Source: Acidobacteriota bacterium
GTDB taxonomy: Bacteria; Acidobacteriota; Terriglobia; Acidiferrales; UBA7541
Length of the DNA: 14,729 nucleotides
Assembly (NCBI GenBank): GCA_003161195.1
Contig: PMOV01000066.1
Location: 1-14,729 of the forward strand
Reading direction: 5' to 3'
The translations under genes were made by a program, and so were the position numbers. Positions 5,787 through 13,774 of the stretch are shown in pieces. The notes beneath the pieces were generated by a model. That model saw nothing but the letters and a program-made list of their open reading frames with translations. It did no database searches and was not told the DNA's origin. Position 1 is the first letter of the stretch; every line of letters begins with the position of its first letter.

Positions 5787-7730
5787 TTGTGCGGGATTGC
5801 AGGATTCACACATAAATACTGGCGGCCGCCGGTGGAGCGGATACGCGAGGCCACGGATACGCTGATTCATCGCGGACCGGATCAGCAGGGAGTATATGCG
5901 GGAGCGATGTTTTCGTGCGGGGCGACGCGGCTAAAGATTATTGATTTGCAGGGCGGGGATCAGCCGCTATGCACGGAAGACGGCGACTGCGGGGTTGCGT
6001 TCAACGGCGAGATTTACAATCACCTGGAAATTCGCGCGGAGCTGGAAGGGCTGGGGCACCGGTTTGTGTCGCATTCCGACACGGAGACGGTGTTGCGGGC
6101 GTTTGTGGAGTGGGACAAGGATTGCTTTGCGCGGCTGCGCGGGATGTTTGCGGTGGCGCTATGGAAGGAGTCAGAAAGGCGGCTGGTGCTTGCGCGGGAC
6201 CGGACGGGGATTAAGCCGCTGTACGTTTTCCGAAGGGAGTTTCGGGAAGGGGCACGGCAAGGTGAGGAATTATTTTTTGGGGCGGAGTTGAAGGCGATTC
6301 TGGCGCACCCGGAAATTGACCGGGTCATCAGTCTTGAAGGGCTGGATTGTTTTCTTTCGCTGAACTATGTGCCGGCGCCGTGGACGCTGGTAGCGGGGAT
6401 TGAGAAGCTGGCGGCGGGGACGTGGCTGGAGTGGGAGAACGGCGAGGTGACCACGGGAACATACTGGGCGCTGCCGTTTGCCGCGCCGGTGGATTACAGC
6501 ATTGCGGAAGCGAAGGAAGAGTTGCACCGGCTGCTGGAACAGTCGGTGAGCGAGCACATGCTGAGCGACGTGCCGCTGGGGATTTGGCTGAGCGGGGGCA
6601 TGGATTCGACAACGATTTTGCACTATGCGTCGCGGGCCACAACGTCGCGGCTGAAAACATTTTCGATTACGTACCGCGGGCGGAGCTGCGACGAAAGCGA
6701 TATGGTGCGGCTGGCGGCGCGGGAATACGGGACCGAACATACGGAACTGGATTTGACGCCCGAGCAAGATCTGGAAGGGGCGATTCGGGAGTTTGCCTAT
6801 TATTCAGATGAGCCGAATGCCGATGCCGGGTCGCTGCCGGTGTGGTTTCTATCGAAGTTGTGTAAGGCGACGACGACGGTGGCGCTGAGCGGCGAGGGCG
6901 CGGACGAACTGTTTGCAGGATACCTGACGTGCCGCGCAGACATTCTGGCGGGGCGGGCGCGCTACGTGCCGCGCGGATTGTTGCGGACGGCGCTGGCGGC
7001 GGCGCGGCAACTGCCGGTGTCGGATGAAAAGATCAGCTTCGAATACAAGGTGAAGCGGTTTCTCGAAGGCAGTCTGCTGACGCCCGGGGACGCCCACGTA
7101 TTCTGGAACGGGACATTCAACGGCAAGCAGAAGCAGTCTTTGCTCAGGACGGAGCTGCCGGGCAGCTTTCGGCGGTTGCTGGGCGCCATGGACGAACTGC
7201 CGGAGACGGACGATGTGCTGGCGCCGATGCTGTGGTTCGATCAGAAATATTATTTGGCGGACGATATTCTAGTGAAGAGCGACCGCATGAGCATGGCGCA
7301 TGCAGTGGAAGTGCGGCCGCCATTTCTGGACCATCGCATCGTGGAGTTTGCGGCGACGCTACCGCCAGAGCTGAAGATTCGGGGAACGCAGCAGAAGCGC
7401 GTGCTAGCCGAACTGCGGCGGGACAAGCTGCCGGCGGCGCTGCTGCACGGGAAAAAGAACGGGTTCGATATTCCGGCGCACGAGTGGCTGCGCGGGCCAC
7501 TGCGCGAGCTGATGGTGGAAACGCTGCGCGAAGGCACGGATACGTACGGAGACTTGTTCGATGCCGCGGCGGTGGAAGCGCTGATGCAGCGGCACCTGCG
7601 GCGGGAATTGAACCTGGGCTACCACTTGTGGGGGCTCCTGATACTATTCTTGTGGATGAAACGATGGAAAATGCAATCCACAACGAAGGGGACAGGGGAG
7701 AGTTTGTCTTTGGCGATCGCTGGCGCGTAA
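5787..7730 (+). CDS. asnB: Asparagine synthase (glutamine-hydrolysing) family amidotransferase
   Basis: The product is 647 aa from the TTG start. The N-terminal Ntn glutaminase domain (about 2-210) has the nucleophile Cys2 in CGIAGF, plus IHRGPD (27-32), FNGEIYNH (72-79) and ARDRTGIKPLY (136-146). The synthetase domain (about 240-620) has the PP-loop SGGMDS (269-274), DEPNAD (341-346) and SGEGADELFAGY (368-379). Canonical AsnB uses glutamine and ATP to amidate aspartate via beta-aspartyl-AMP. The PP-loop Met (usually Leu or Val) is a mild change. Many homologues with longer C-termini sit in polysaccharide or exosortase clusters and have unproved substrates. Here the 3' end overlaps the start of a membrane glycosyltransferase by 67 bp, so a role in modifying an envelope glycan is possible. 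Asparagine synthesis remains the default. Confidence 0.88.
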   Translation: MCGIAGFTHKYWRPPVERIREATDTLIHRGPDQQGVYAGAMFSCGATRLKIIDLQGGDQPLCTEDGDCGVAFNGEIYNHLEIRAELEGLGHRFVSHSDTETVLRAFVEWDKDCFARLRGMFAVALWKESERRLVLARDRTGIKPLYVFRREFREGARQGEELFFGAELKAILAHPEIDRVISLEGLDCFLSLNYVPAPWTLVAGIEKLAAGTWLEWENGEVTTGTYWALPFAAPVDYSIAEAKEELHRLLEQSVSEHMLSDVPLGIWLSGGMDSTTILHYASRATTSRLKTFSITYRGRSCDESDMVRLAAREYGTEHTELDLTPEQDLEGAIREFAYYSDEPNADAGSLPVWFLSKLCKATTTVALSGEGADELFAGYLTCRADILAGRARYVPRGLLRTALAAARQLPVSDEKISFEYKVKRFLEGSLLTPGDAHVFWNGTFNGKQKQSLLRTELPGSFRRLLGAMDELPETDDVLAPMLWFDQKYYLADDILVKSDRMSMAHAVEVRPPFLDHRIVEFAATLPPELKIRGTQQKRVLAELRRDKLPAALLHGKKNGFDIPAHEWLRGPLRELMVETLREGTDTYGDLFDAAAVEALMQRHLRRELNLGYHLWGLLILFLWMKRWKMQSTTKGTGESLSLAIAGA

Positions 7731-9529
7731 TTGCCCTGGTGGTGGCGGTCGCGAGCATTATTTATCTCGGTTGCTGCGTTTCGCCGCCGTCCTTGATGGA
7801 CGACGTGGACGGGGTGCATGGGCAACTGACGCGAAACATGCTGACGTCCGGCGACTGGGTGACGGCGCGGCTGGACGGCGTTCCGTACCTGGAAAAAGGG
7901 CCGTTGCTGTACTGGTTGATCGTAATTTCCTACAAAATTTTGGGCGTGCACGATTGGGCGGCGCGAATTCCCGTGGCGCTCTCGGCCATTGGGTTGGCAT
8001 GGACGACGGCGGCGTTCGGGATATGGGCGTTCGGGAAGCGGGCTGGGCTGTATGCGGGACTAGTGATTGCGACGTGCGTGGGGCTGTTTCTTTTTACACG
8101 GATATTGCTGCCGGATGCGCTGTTGACGCTGTTTATGACTTTGGCGTTGTGGGCTTTTCTGCGCGTGTTGGAGGAAGAAGAGCCGCATCCGCGAGTTTGG
8201 GCGCTGGTGTTGGCGGGCAGTATCGGCGCCGGGTTGCTGCTGAAAAGTTTAATTGCGATGGTGTTTCCGCTGGCGGGGATGGGAATTTTTTTGCTGCTGA
8301 CCAAGCAGCTTTTTGTGCGGCGGACGTGGCGTCGGCTGGGGCCGGTGAGCGGCGTCGCGGTGATTTTGTTGATCGCGGCGCCGTGGCATGTGCTGGCGAC
8401 GCTGCGGAATCCGCCGGTGTGGGTGTGGACGCTGAAGAGCGGGCCGGGCCTGTATCACGGATTTTTGTGGTTTTTTTTTGTAAATGAGCAACTGCTACGC
8501 TTTTTGAATTTGCGCTATCCGCGGGATTACAACACCGTGCCGCGGCTGTATTTCTGGCTGTATCATTTGGCGTGGCTGTTTCCCTGGAGCGCGTACTTCC
8601 CTGCCATTGCGAAGCTTTCGTTTAAGCCAGTGGATCGCGCTGGACGCACGCGGCTGCTGGCGCTGTGCTTTACCGGGTTTCTGCTGATATTCTTTACGTT
8701 TTCCACTACGCAGGAATATTACTCGATGCCCTGTTACCCGGCGCTGGCGCTGCTGCTGGGTTCGGCGATTGCGTCCGAGGGGCCCTGGGTGAAATGGGGC
8801 ACGAGGGCATTGGGTGTGATTGCTGCAGTGGCAGCAGCAGCGTCACTGACAATTTTGTTTTTGACGCGAAGTGTGGCCACGCCCGGAGATATTTCTAGCG
8901 CGCTCGGTTATCACCCGAAGGCGTATACGCTGGCGCTCGGACACATGGAGGATTTAACGCTGGCGTCGTTCGCCTATTTGCGGATTCCGCTGGCGGTGGC
9001 GGCGGCGGCATTTTTGGTTGGGGCACTGGGGACGTTGTGTTGGAGAGGTTTCAAGGCGGCGCTGGCGGCTGCGTTGATGATGGTGATTTTCTTTCATGCG
9101 GCGCGGCTGGCGCTGGTGGTATTCGATCCGTTTCTGTCGTCGCGGCCACTGGCGGAGGCGCTGCTGAAGTCGCCGCCGGGGAAACTTATTGCGGACCGGC
9201 ACTACTACGCGTTTTCTTCGGTATTTTTCTATGCCAACACGGATGGGCTGCTGCTGAATGGGAAGCGGCTGAACCTGGAGTATGGAGCGTATGCACCTGG
9301 CGCGCCCAACGTGTTTATTAAGGACGCGGACTTCGCCGTATTGTGGAATACGCCGCAGCGGTATTACCTGGTGGCGGATGGGATGACGCTGCCGCGATTT
9401 GAAGGGTTGGTTGGGCGCGAGCGGCTCAATTTGGTACTGGCTAGCGGCGGTAAGGTGCTGCTGACGAATGAACCGTTTGCGGGGACGACAGTGGTTCCGG
9501 AAGTGGCGGAGGCGCACATTGCGCCGTAG
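7664..9529 (+). CDS. GT39/ArnT-type integral membrane glycosyltransferase
   Basis: The product is 621 aa. A cytoplasmic start (about 1-20) is followed by a first membrane segment at about 21-40 and then the periplasmic acidic motif SLMDDVDG (43-50), typical of GT-C enzymes using polyprenyl-phosphate sugars. YLEKGPLLYWL (75-85) corresponds to the EKPPLYYW motif of ArnT/PMT proteins, and RILLPDALLTLF (146-157) and EYYSMPCYPALALL (351-364) are also family-like. About a dozen hydrophobic segments extend to roughly residue 485, followed by a soluble C-terminal domain to 621. It should transfer a sugar from a lipid carrier to a lipid, glycan or protein on the outer face of the inner membrane; the acceptor is unknown. 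The ATG lies 67 bp inside asnB, preceded by GGAT, so expression is probably coupled to asnB. Confidence 0.87.
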   Translation: MENAIHNEGDRGEFVFGDRWRVIALVVAVASIIYLGCCVSPPSLMDDVDGVHGQLTRNMLTSGDWVTARLDGVPYLEKGPLLYWLIVISYKILGVHDWAARIPVALSAIGLAWTTAAFGIWAFGKRAGLYAGLVIATCVGLFLFTRILLPDALLTLFMTLALWAFLRVLEEEEPHPRVWALVLAGSIGAGLLLKSLIAMVFPLAGMGIFLLLTKQLFVRRTWRRLGPVSGVAVILLIAAPWHVLATLRNPPVWVWTLKSGPGLYHGFLWFFFVNEQLLRFLNLRYPRDYNTVPRLYFWLYHLAWLFPWSAYFPAIAKLSFKPVDRAGRTRLLALCFTGFLLIFFTFSTTQEYYSMPCYPALALLLGSAIASEGPWVKWGTRALGVIAAVAAAASLTILFLTRSVATPGDISSALGYHPKAYTLALGHMEDLTLASFAYLRIPLAVAAAAFLVGALGTLCWRGFKAALAAALMMVIFFHAARLALVVFDPFLSSRPLAEALLKSPPGKLIADRHYYAFSSVFFYANTDGLLLNGKRLNLEYGAYAPGAPNVFIKDADFAVLWNTPQRYYLVADGMTLPRFEGLVGRERLNLVLASGGKVLLTNEPFAGTTVVPEVAEAHIAP

Positions 9530-9627
9530 GTGACGGCTAGAGTGTGGCTCGCGCAGTGAGCGGGGAGCAGCCCAGGTTGCTCATGCGGGCGTTTTTGGTT
9601 TAGGCTCGGCAGGGCTGAAGAAAAGCT

Positions 9628-9647
9628 CACAGGCTAAAGAGCCTGTG
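9628..9647. terminator. Palindrome between convergent genes, likely terminator or repeat
   Basis: CACAGGCT-AAAG-AGCCTGTG forms a perfect 8-bp stem with a 4-nt loop. It lies 98 bp after the glycosyltransferase stop and 14 bp from the stop of the opposing peptidase gene. On the minus strand it is followed by AGCTTTTCTTC, a modest T-rich tail, so it could terminate the peptidase transcript. The sequence around it (gctacataaa) resembles the end of repeat copy 1 (gctacaaagg), so it may instead belong to a family of interspersed palindromes. Confidence 0.5.
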
Positions 9648-9661
9648 CTACATAAAAGCGG

Positions 9662-12523
9662 CTAGCGTTCCAGGAGGTCTTTGTAGGCGTTTAGTTCTAC
9701 CTTTTTTGGTTGGGCGGCGACGGTGAAATTGGCTTGGCGGGTGGAGTTGCCTACGACTTCGATTTGCCCGAGGCGGAACATGCCTTGGCCGAAGTCGGCG
9801 AAGACGGGGACGAACATGGCGAAGTTTTGATCGACTTCACTTTGCGTGATTTCGGCGTGGATTTTGAAGTGGCCGGCGCCGTCGGGCTGGACGTCGTATT
9901 TTAGGGAGTAGCGGGGGATTTCCGTGTCCATAACCCACTCGCGGAAGAACCAGTCGAGGCGTCCGTTTTTCTGGATGTCGAGCTGCGGGGTGATGTGGTT
10001 GTTGACGATGGCTTCGAAGGATTCGGTGGAGGCGGGCTTGTCGCGGTAGCTGTCGGTAAAATCGTGCATCATGTCGATGAAGGCCTGATCGGGGTCGCCG
10101 GAGGCGCCGGCGTCGGCACGCATCAGAGAGCGCAGCATGGAGAGAATGAAGGCGCCCTTGCCGTAGGTGACGCCTTGATAGGCTTGAGCGGAATGCGGCG
10201 AGACCAGGCGCTCGCCGAGCCAAATGGGTCCGGCGTCATTGGGCGATACGCCAAAGTTGTTTTTGTCGAGCAAGCGTTTGTGCAAACGATCCCAAAACTC
10301 CCGGTAATCCTTTTGCCACTTCGGTCCAACGGCCTGCTGTAGGAATAGCCCGGCGGCAAATTCCGCAAAACCTTCGGAGAGCCACTGATCGTGGTAAGAA
10401 GCCCAGCCGATGCTGTGGCCGAACCACTGGTGGGCGACCTCGTGCGGGGTAACCTCGCGGACGAAACCGGTAAAGTTGTCATCAATTTTATCGAACATCA
10501 TCCAGCGCTGGGTGGAGTCGATATACGCGGAGATGGGGAGATAGACGAGGCTGGGCCAGGATTGGCCGAAATTAAAGTTGGGCTGTTCGGTGATGTTGAT
10601 ATTTTCGAAGGGGGCGCGGCCGAAGTAGAAGGTGCAGAGCTGCATTTGGGCGCGAGTTTGGTCGAGCGCGTATTTGGTCATGGACCTGGGAGCCATGCTA
10701 TCGAGGGCCTGGCTGCGCATGTCGCCGGGCTCGGAAGCACCGCCGCCAAATTGTCCGCGGCCCTGGAATTTGCGGAGGACGTCGGGGACGTCGGTGAGAT
10801 AGTAGCCGGAGATCTGGTAGTGGGTGAGGTCGTCGGGAAAATCCATTTTTTGATACTGGCCATAGTTGAAACCGGCGACGGGCGCGGGCACAGAAGTGAC
10901 CCAGCGAGTGACCAAGTAGCCGGCTTCGGTGTGCTGATCGACGAGTTTTCCGACGCTGATGATCACGTTGGGATTGGGGACCTTGAAGGTGAGATCGAAG
11001 AGGGATTTTTCGCCGAAACCGCCAACGCCGTTGAGATTGGGATACCAGGATTCGCGAGAGCCGATGTAGTAGCTGCCGTTGCCGGCGTTGGTGAGGACTT
11101 TGTCTCCGGCATATTCGACGGAGATGGAATCGGTCTGGCCCATGGCGGGCGCAGCGTCGAGGATGGCGTAGAAGGAGCCATCTTGTTTACGATTTTCCTG
11201 AATGAAATGCAGATCGTGGCCGTCTTTGGCGGCGACGCGGAGAACGCGGAGGGTGGGGAGCAGGGAGAATTTCATGACGCGTTCGCCGGGGATCAGCGGT
11301 TCGAACCGGATGATGGCGCGGCTGGCGAGGTGATCGTTTTTGCCGATGACGGTTTCGATGTTGTAGCTGCGGGTGGCGAAGAGGCGGCGGTCCTGCGTGG
11401 AGCTGGCGGTGTGGTTGAGGAGCTCGGCCTTGAGATGCTGGGAATACCAGATGCCGTCTTCCTGGCCGCTGCCGTCGCAATTGATTAGACCGACTTCTTC
11501 CGGGGAATCGAGTTGCGGGACGGCGCCGACGCGGGCGCGGAGGAAGAAGCGCAGATCTTTGTGCGGCGAGCCTTGGAGGTAGGCGTTGAGGAAAGCTGGG
11601 TGCTGCGGATTGTAGATGGAGGCAAGGAGGTCGGCGTCGACGTTGTCGATGGCCTCGCTTTCGAGGACGGCCTGGGTAAAGCCCTCAGGGACATCGTGAC
11701 GATGGCGGACTTTATCTTTCCAATGGGCGTAGACGGTGGAGGCTTCGGCGGGAGTGTCGACTTTGCCGCTGCCGGCGAGCAATTTAGTGAAGACGGAGAC
11801 TTCGCCGGGTGTGAAGCGAAAGACTACGTCGGAGAGATCTTCCTCGACGGTGAGTGCGCCAGCGCGACGCTGGAGTTCCTTGGCGTCGATAGTGGTGAAA
11901 GGCTTGAGCGAGAAGTGGCCTTGGCCGACGAAGATAGCGCCGGTTTGTTTGCCGTCGACGGGGGCGAGGAAGGTGAGGGTGCCGGATTTTAGGTCGAAGG
12001 TGCCGGCATCGAGGGTGAAAGTGGCGTTTTCGACGCGAAAAGATTCGCCGAGACCGTCGTCGCGGAGGGCGCGGTAGAAATGGTCGGAATTGGCGAAGGC
12101 TAGGTTGGAGCCGGAGACGGTTACAATGGTTTGCTGGGCGGTTATGGCTAGGGTTAGTGGGAGGTCGGCGGCGCCGTGGAGGTCGACGGTGGTGACGAGG
12201 GGGTCGAAGCCGTCTTTCTCGACTTTGAGGGTATAGATGCCCGGGGCGAGATTTGGGGCGGTGAATTTGCCAGCGGCGTCGGAGGTCAGGACTAGGGGTT
12301 GCGTGAGAGTAGGGCTAGAGATTTCGATGTGGGCGGCGGGGACGGTGGCGCCGGAGGGGTCCTTGATGGTACCGGAGAGGGTGTCGGCGCGAAGTGGAGA
12401 CGCGAGGGCGAAGAGCGCCAATAGGATGGCGAAAGCGGACGGTAATGCGCGCGAGCGGAAGAGCTTGCGGTGAAGATGGGTGGCGACACGCTTCGCTGCA
12501 GTGGCTGAGATGGTTGGGGGCAT
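9662..12523 (-). CDS. Secreted M1-family metallopeptidase with N-terminal carboxypeptidase-regulatory-like domain
   Basis: The product is 953 aa. A signal peptide with a basic stretch and hydrophobic core (about 27-42) ends near ASPLRA (46). A CarboxypepD_reg-like beta domain covers about 48-128 (GTIKDPSGATVPAAHIEI, GKFTAPNLAPGIYTLKVEKDGF). A long middle region of no recognised family (about 130-480) precedes the M1 part. The zinc site is HEVAH (694-698) with Glu717 eighteen residues later (WLSEGFAEF), so His694, His698 and Glu717 bind zinc and Glu695 is catalytic. Tyr787 in VTYGKG matches the transition-state Tyr. The usual GAMEN exopeptidase motif is not recognisable; the equivalent stretch reads NITEQPNFNFGQSWP. 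Aminopeptidase activity is therefore uncertain. The ATG has AAGGGA just upstream. It is probably periplasmic or secreted and transcribed alone. Confidence 0.88.
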   Translation of the reverse strand: MPPTISATAAKRVATHLHRKLFRSRALPSAFAILLALFALASPLRADTLSGTIKDPSGATVPAAHIEISSPTLTQPLVLTSDAAGKFTAPNLAPGIYTLKVEKDGFDPLVTTVDLHGAADLPLTLAITAQQTIVTVSGSNLAFANSDHFYRALRDDGLGESFRVENATFTLDAGTFDLKSGTLTFLAPVDGKQTGAIFVGQGHFSLKPFTTIDAKELQRRAGALTVEEDLSDVVFRFTPGEVSVFTKLLAGSGKVDTPAEASTVYAHWKDKVRHRHDVPEGFTQAVLESEAIDNVDADLLASIYNPQHPAFLNAYLQGSPHKDLRFFLRARVGAVPQLDSPEEVGLINCDGSGQEDGIWYSQHLKAELLNHTASSTQDRRLFATRSYNIETVIGKNDHLASRAIIRFEPLIPGERVMKFSLLPTLRVLRVAAKDGHDLHFIQENRKQDGSFYAILDAAPAMGQTDSISVEYAGDKVLTNAGNGSYYIGSRESWYPNLNGVGGFGEKSLFDLTFKVPNPNVIISVGKLVDQHTEAGYLVTRWVTSVPAPVAGFNYGQYQKMDFPDDLTHYQISGYYLTDVPDVLRKFQGRGQFGGGASEPGDMRSQALDSMAPRSMTKYALDQTRAQMQLCTFYFGRAPFENINITEQPNFNFGQSWPSLVYLPISAYIDSTQRWMMFDKIDDNFTGFVREVTPHEVAHQWFGHSIGWASYHDQWLSEGFAEFAAGLFLQQAVGPKWQKDYREFWDRLHKRLLDKNNFGVSPNDAGPIWLGERLVSPHSAQAYQGVTYGKGAFILSMLRSLMRADAGASGDPDQAFIDMMHDFTDSYRDKPASTESFEAIVNNHITPQLDIQKNGRLDWFFREWVMDTEIPRYSLKYDVQPDGAGHFKIHAEITQSEVDQNFAMFVPVFADFGQGMFRLGQIEVVGNSTRQANFTVAAQPKKVELNAYKDLLER

Positions 12524-12568
12524 GGGTCCCTTGAGAGCTTGGTGAATCGACAGTTTTGCGACGTGGTG

Positions 12569-12574
12569 ATTTTA
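12569..12574 (-). promoter_or_regulatory. Possible -10 element for the M1 peptidase gene
   Basis: On the minus strand TAAAAT matches TATAAT at five of six positions. It would place transcription start near 12562, giving a leader of about 39 nt that includes the AAGGGA ribosome-binding site. The -35 is poor. Confidence 0.3.
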
Positions 12575-12681
12575 GCGTCGCGGGGATGGATGAAGAGTAA
12601 TCGATACGTGGCTAGAAAGCTACTGGTTTGATGGGGCGGTGAAGGGGCGCTACAGAACGGCGATTCCGTGCCACTACTCGA

Positions 12682-12732
12682 AAAGGCGCCCGCCTCCCCG
12701 GTTTCACCGGGGCAAGCAAAAGGCGGCCGCTA
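12682..12732 (+). repeat. Palindromic interspersed repeat, copy 2 (REP-like)
   Basis: This unit is 48/51 identical to 3983-4033 in the same orientation. The hairpin core CCCCGGT-TTC-ACCGGGG (12696-12712) is unchanged; the three differences are in the flanking arm and tail. Its last three bases, CTA, are the complement of the TAG stop of the MDR oxidoreductase, so the element starts exactly at that gene's end. Read on the minus strand it forms a GC-rich hairpin and later GGCGCCTTTT, so it may also act as the gene's transcription end. Confidence 0.75.
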
Positions 12733-13758
12733 TAACGTCAAAACCACTTTACCAAATTGGGCGCCGGATTCCAGGTAGGCGTGGGCGGCGGCGGCTTCGG
12801 CTAGGGGGAAAGTGCGGTCCAGGACGGGTTTTAGGCGGCCGGAGGCGACCAAGCGCATGACCGTGTGCAGTTCGGATTTGGTGCCCATGTAGGAGCCTAG
12901 GAGGGAGAGTTGCTTGGCGAAGAGTAGGCGGAGGTCCAGCTTGGCGTCGTAGCCGGTGGTGGCTCCGCAGGTGACGAGGCGGCCGGCGTAGGCGAGGCTG
13001 GCGATGCTGTCGTCCCAAGTGGCGGTGCCGACGTGTTCGAAGACCACGTCGACGCCGCGTTTGGCGGTGATGCGGCGGACTTCTTCGCGGATTTTCTGCG
13101 TTTTGTGGTTGATGAGGTGGTCGGCGCCAAGTTCCTTGGCTTTGGCTAGCTTCTCGTCAGAGCTGGCGGTGGCGATTACGCGGGCGCCAAAAAATTTGGC
13201 GATTTGGATGGCAGCGGTGCCCACGCCGCTGCCTGCGCCGAGAATGAGGACGTCTTCACCGGGTTGGAGTTCGGCGCGGGTGAGGAGCATGTGCCAGGCG
13301 GTCTGGAAGACGAGCGGGATGCTGGCGGCTTCGGGGAAGGAGAGATTTTCAGGATAAGGGACGCAATTTACAGCGGGGGCTTTGACGAATTCGGCGCAGC
13401 CACCGTCGATGAGATAGCCGAGATTGGTGAAGCTGCGACAGCGATTGTCTTGGCCAGAGAGGCAGGCGGGGCATTTGCCGCAGGTGACGCCGGGAGCGAG
13501 AACGACTTTTTGGCCGGGGCGGATAGTGGTGACGTCGGCGCCGACTTCGGCGATTTCGCCGGCGACGTCGCTGCCGGGGATGTGCGGGAGCGAAATGGGG
13601 ACGCCGGGGAGGCCGCGACGGACCCAGAGGTCGAGATGATTGAGGGCGCAGGCTTGGACTTTGACGAGGACTTCGTTGGGGCCGATGGTGGGCGTGGGGA
13701 CGTCGCGATAGTGGAGGACGTCGGGCGCGCCGTGTTGATCGAAGATGATGGCTCTCAT
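12730..13758 (-). CDS. Zinc-loop MDR-superfamily NAD(P)-dependent oxidoreductase (alcohol dehydrogenase/quinone reductase type)
   Basis: The product is 342 aa, the normal MDR length. The GroES-like domain (about 1-150) carries the four-cysteine structural-zinc loop CGKCPACLSGQDNRC (Cys93, 96, 99, 107). The Rossmann domain (about 150-290) has GAGSGVG (174-180), followed by AAIQIAKFFGARVIATASS, with the acidic NAD-selecting residue replaced by a Ser pair, which suggests NADPH. The catalytic-zinc GHE motif is replaced by GSD (62-64 in HIPGSDVAGE). It probably reduces an activated alkene, quinone or acyl-CoA-like substrate without a catalytic zinc, rather than oxidising an alcohol. The exact substrate is unknown. 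It starts 16 bp after the stop of the upstream small exported protein and has no clear Shine-Dalgarno sequence, so the two are probably co-transcribed. Its stop codon lies inside the end of repeat copy 2. Confidence 0.88.
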   Translation of the reverse strand: MRAIIFDQHGAPDVLHYRDVPTPTIGPNEVLVKVQACALNHLDLWVRRGLPGVPISLPHIPGSDVAGEIAEVGADVTTIRPGQKVVLAPGVTCGKCPACLSGQDNRCRSFTNLGYLIDGGCAEFVKAPAVNCVPYPENLSFPEAASIPLVFQTAWHMLLTRAELQPGEDVLILGAGSGVGTAAIQIAKFFGARVIATASSDEKLAKAKELGADHLINHKTQKIREEVRRITAKRGVDVVFEHVGTATWDDSIASLAYAGRLVTCGATTGYDAKLDLRLLFAKQLSLLGSYMGTKSELHTVMRLVASGRLKPVLDRTFPLAEAAAAHAYLESGAQFGKVVLTL

Positions 13759-13774
13759 GGTGGCTTAATGGCTG

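Noticed and set aside
5444..5870. Minus-strand frames over the asnB leader
   Set aside because: Two overlapping frames of similar length with Arg/Pro-rich, low-complexity products; neither shows a ribosome-binding site or known motif.
10391..11488. Plus-strand open frame (365 codons) opposite the M1 peptidase
   Set aside because: Composition is of the same Gly/Asp/Ala-rich shadow type and it lies wholly antisense to the catalytic region of a clear peptidase.
3983..12732. The two 51-bp repeats as ends of a composite mobile element
   Set aside because: They are direct, not inverted, 8.7 kb apart, and enclose housekeeping genes with no transposase or integrase. The hairpin structure fits REP-type repeats better.
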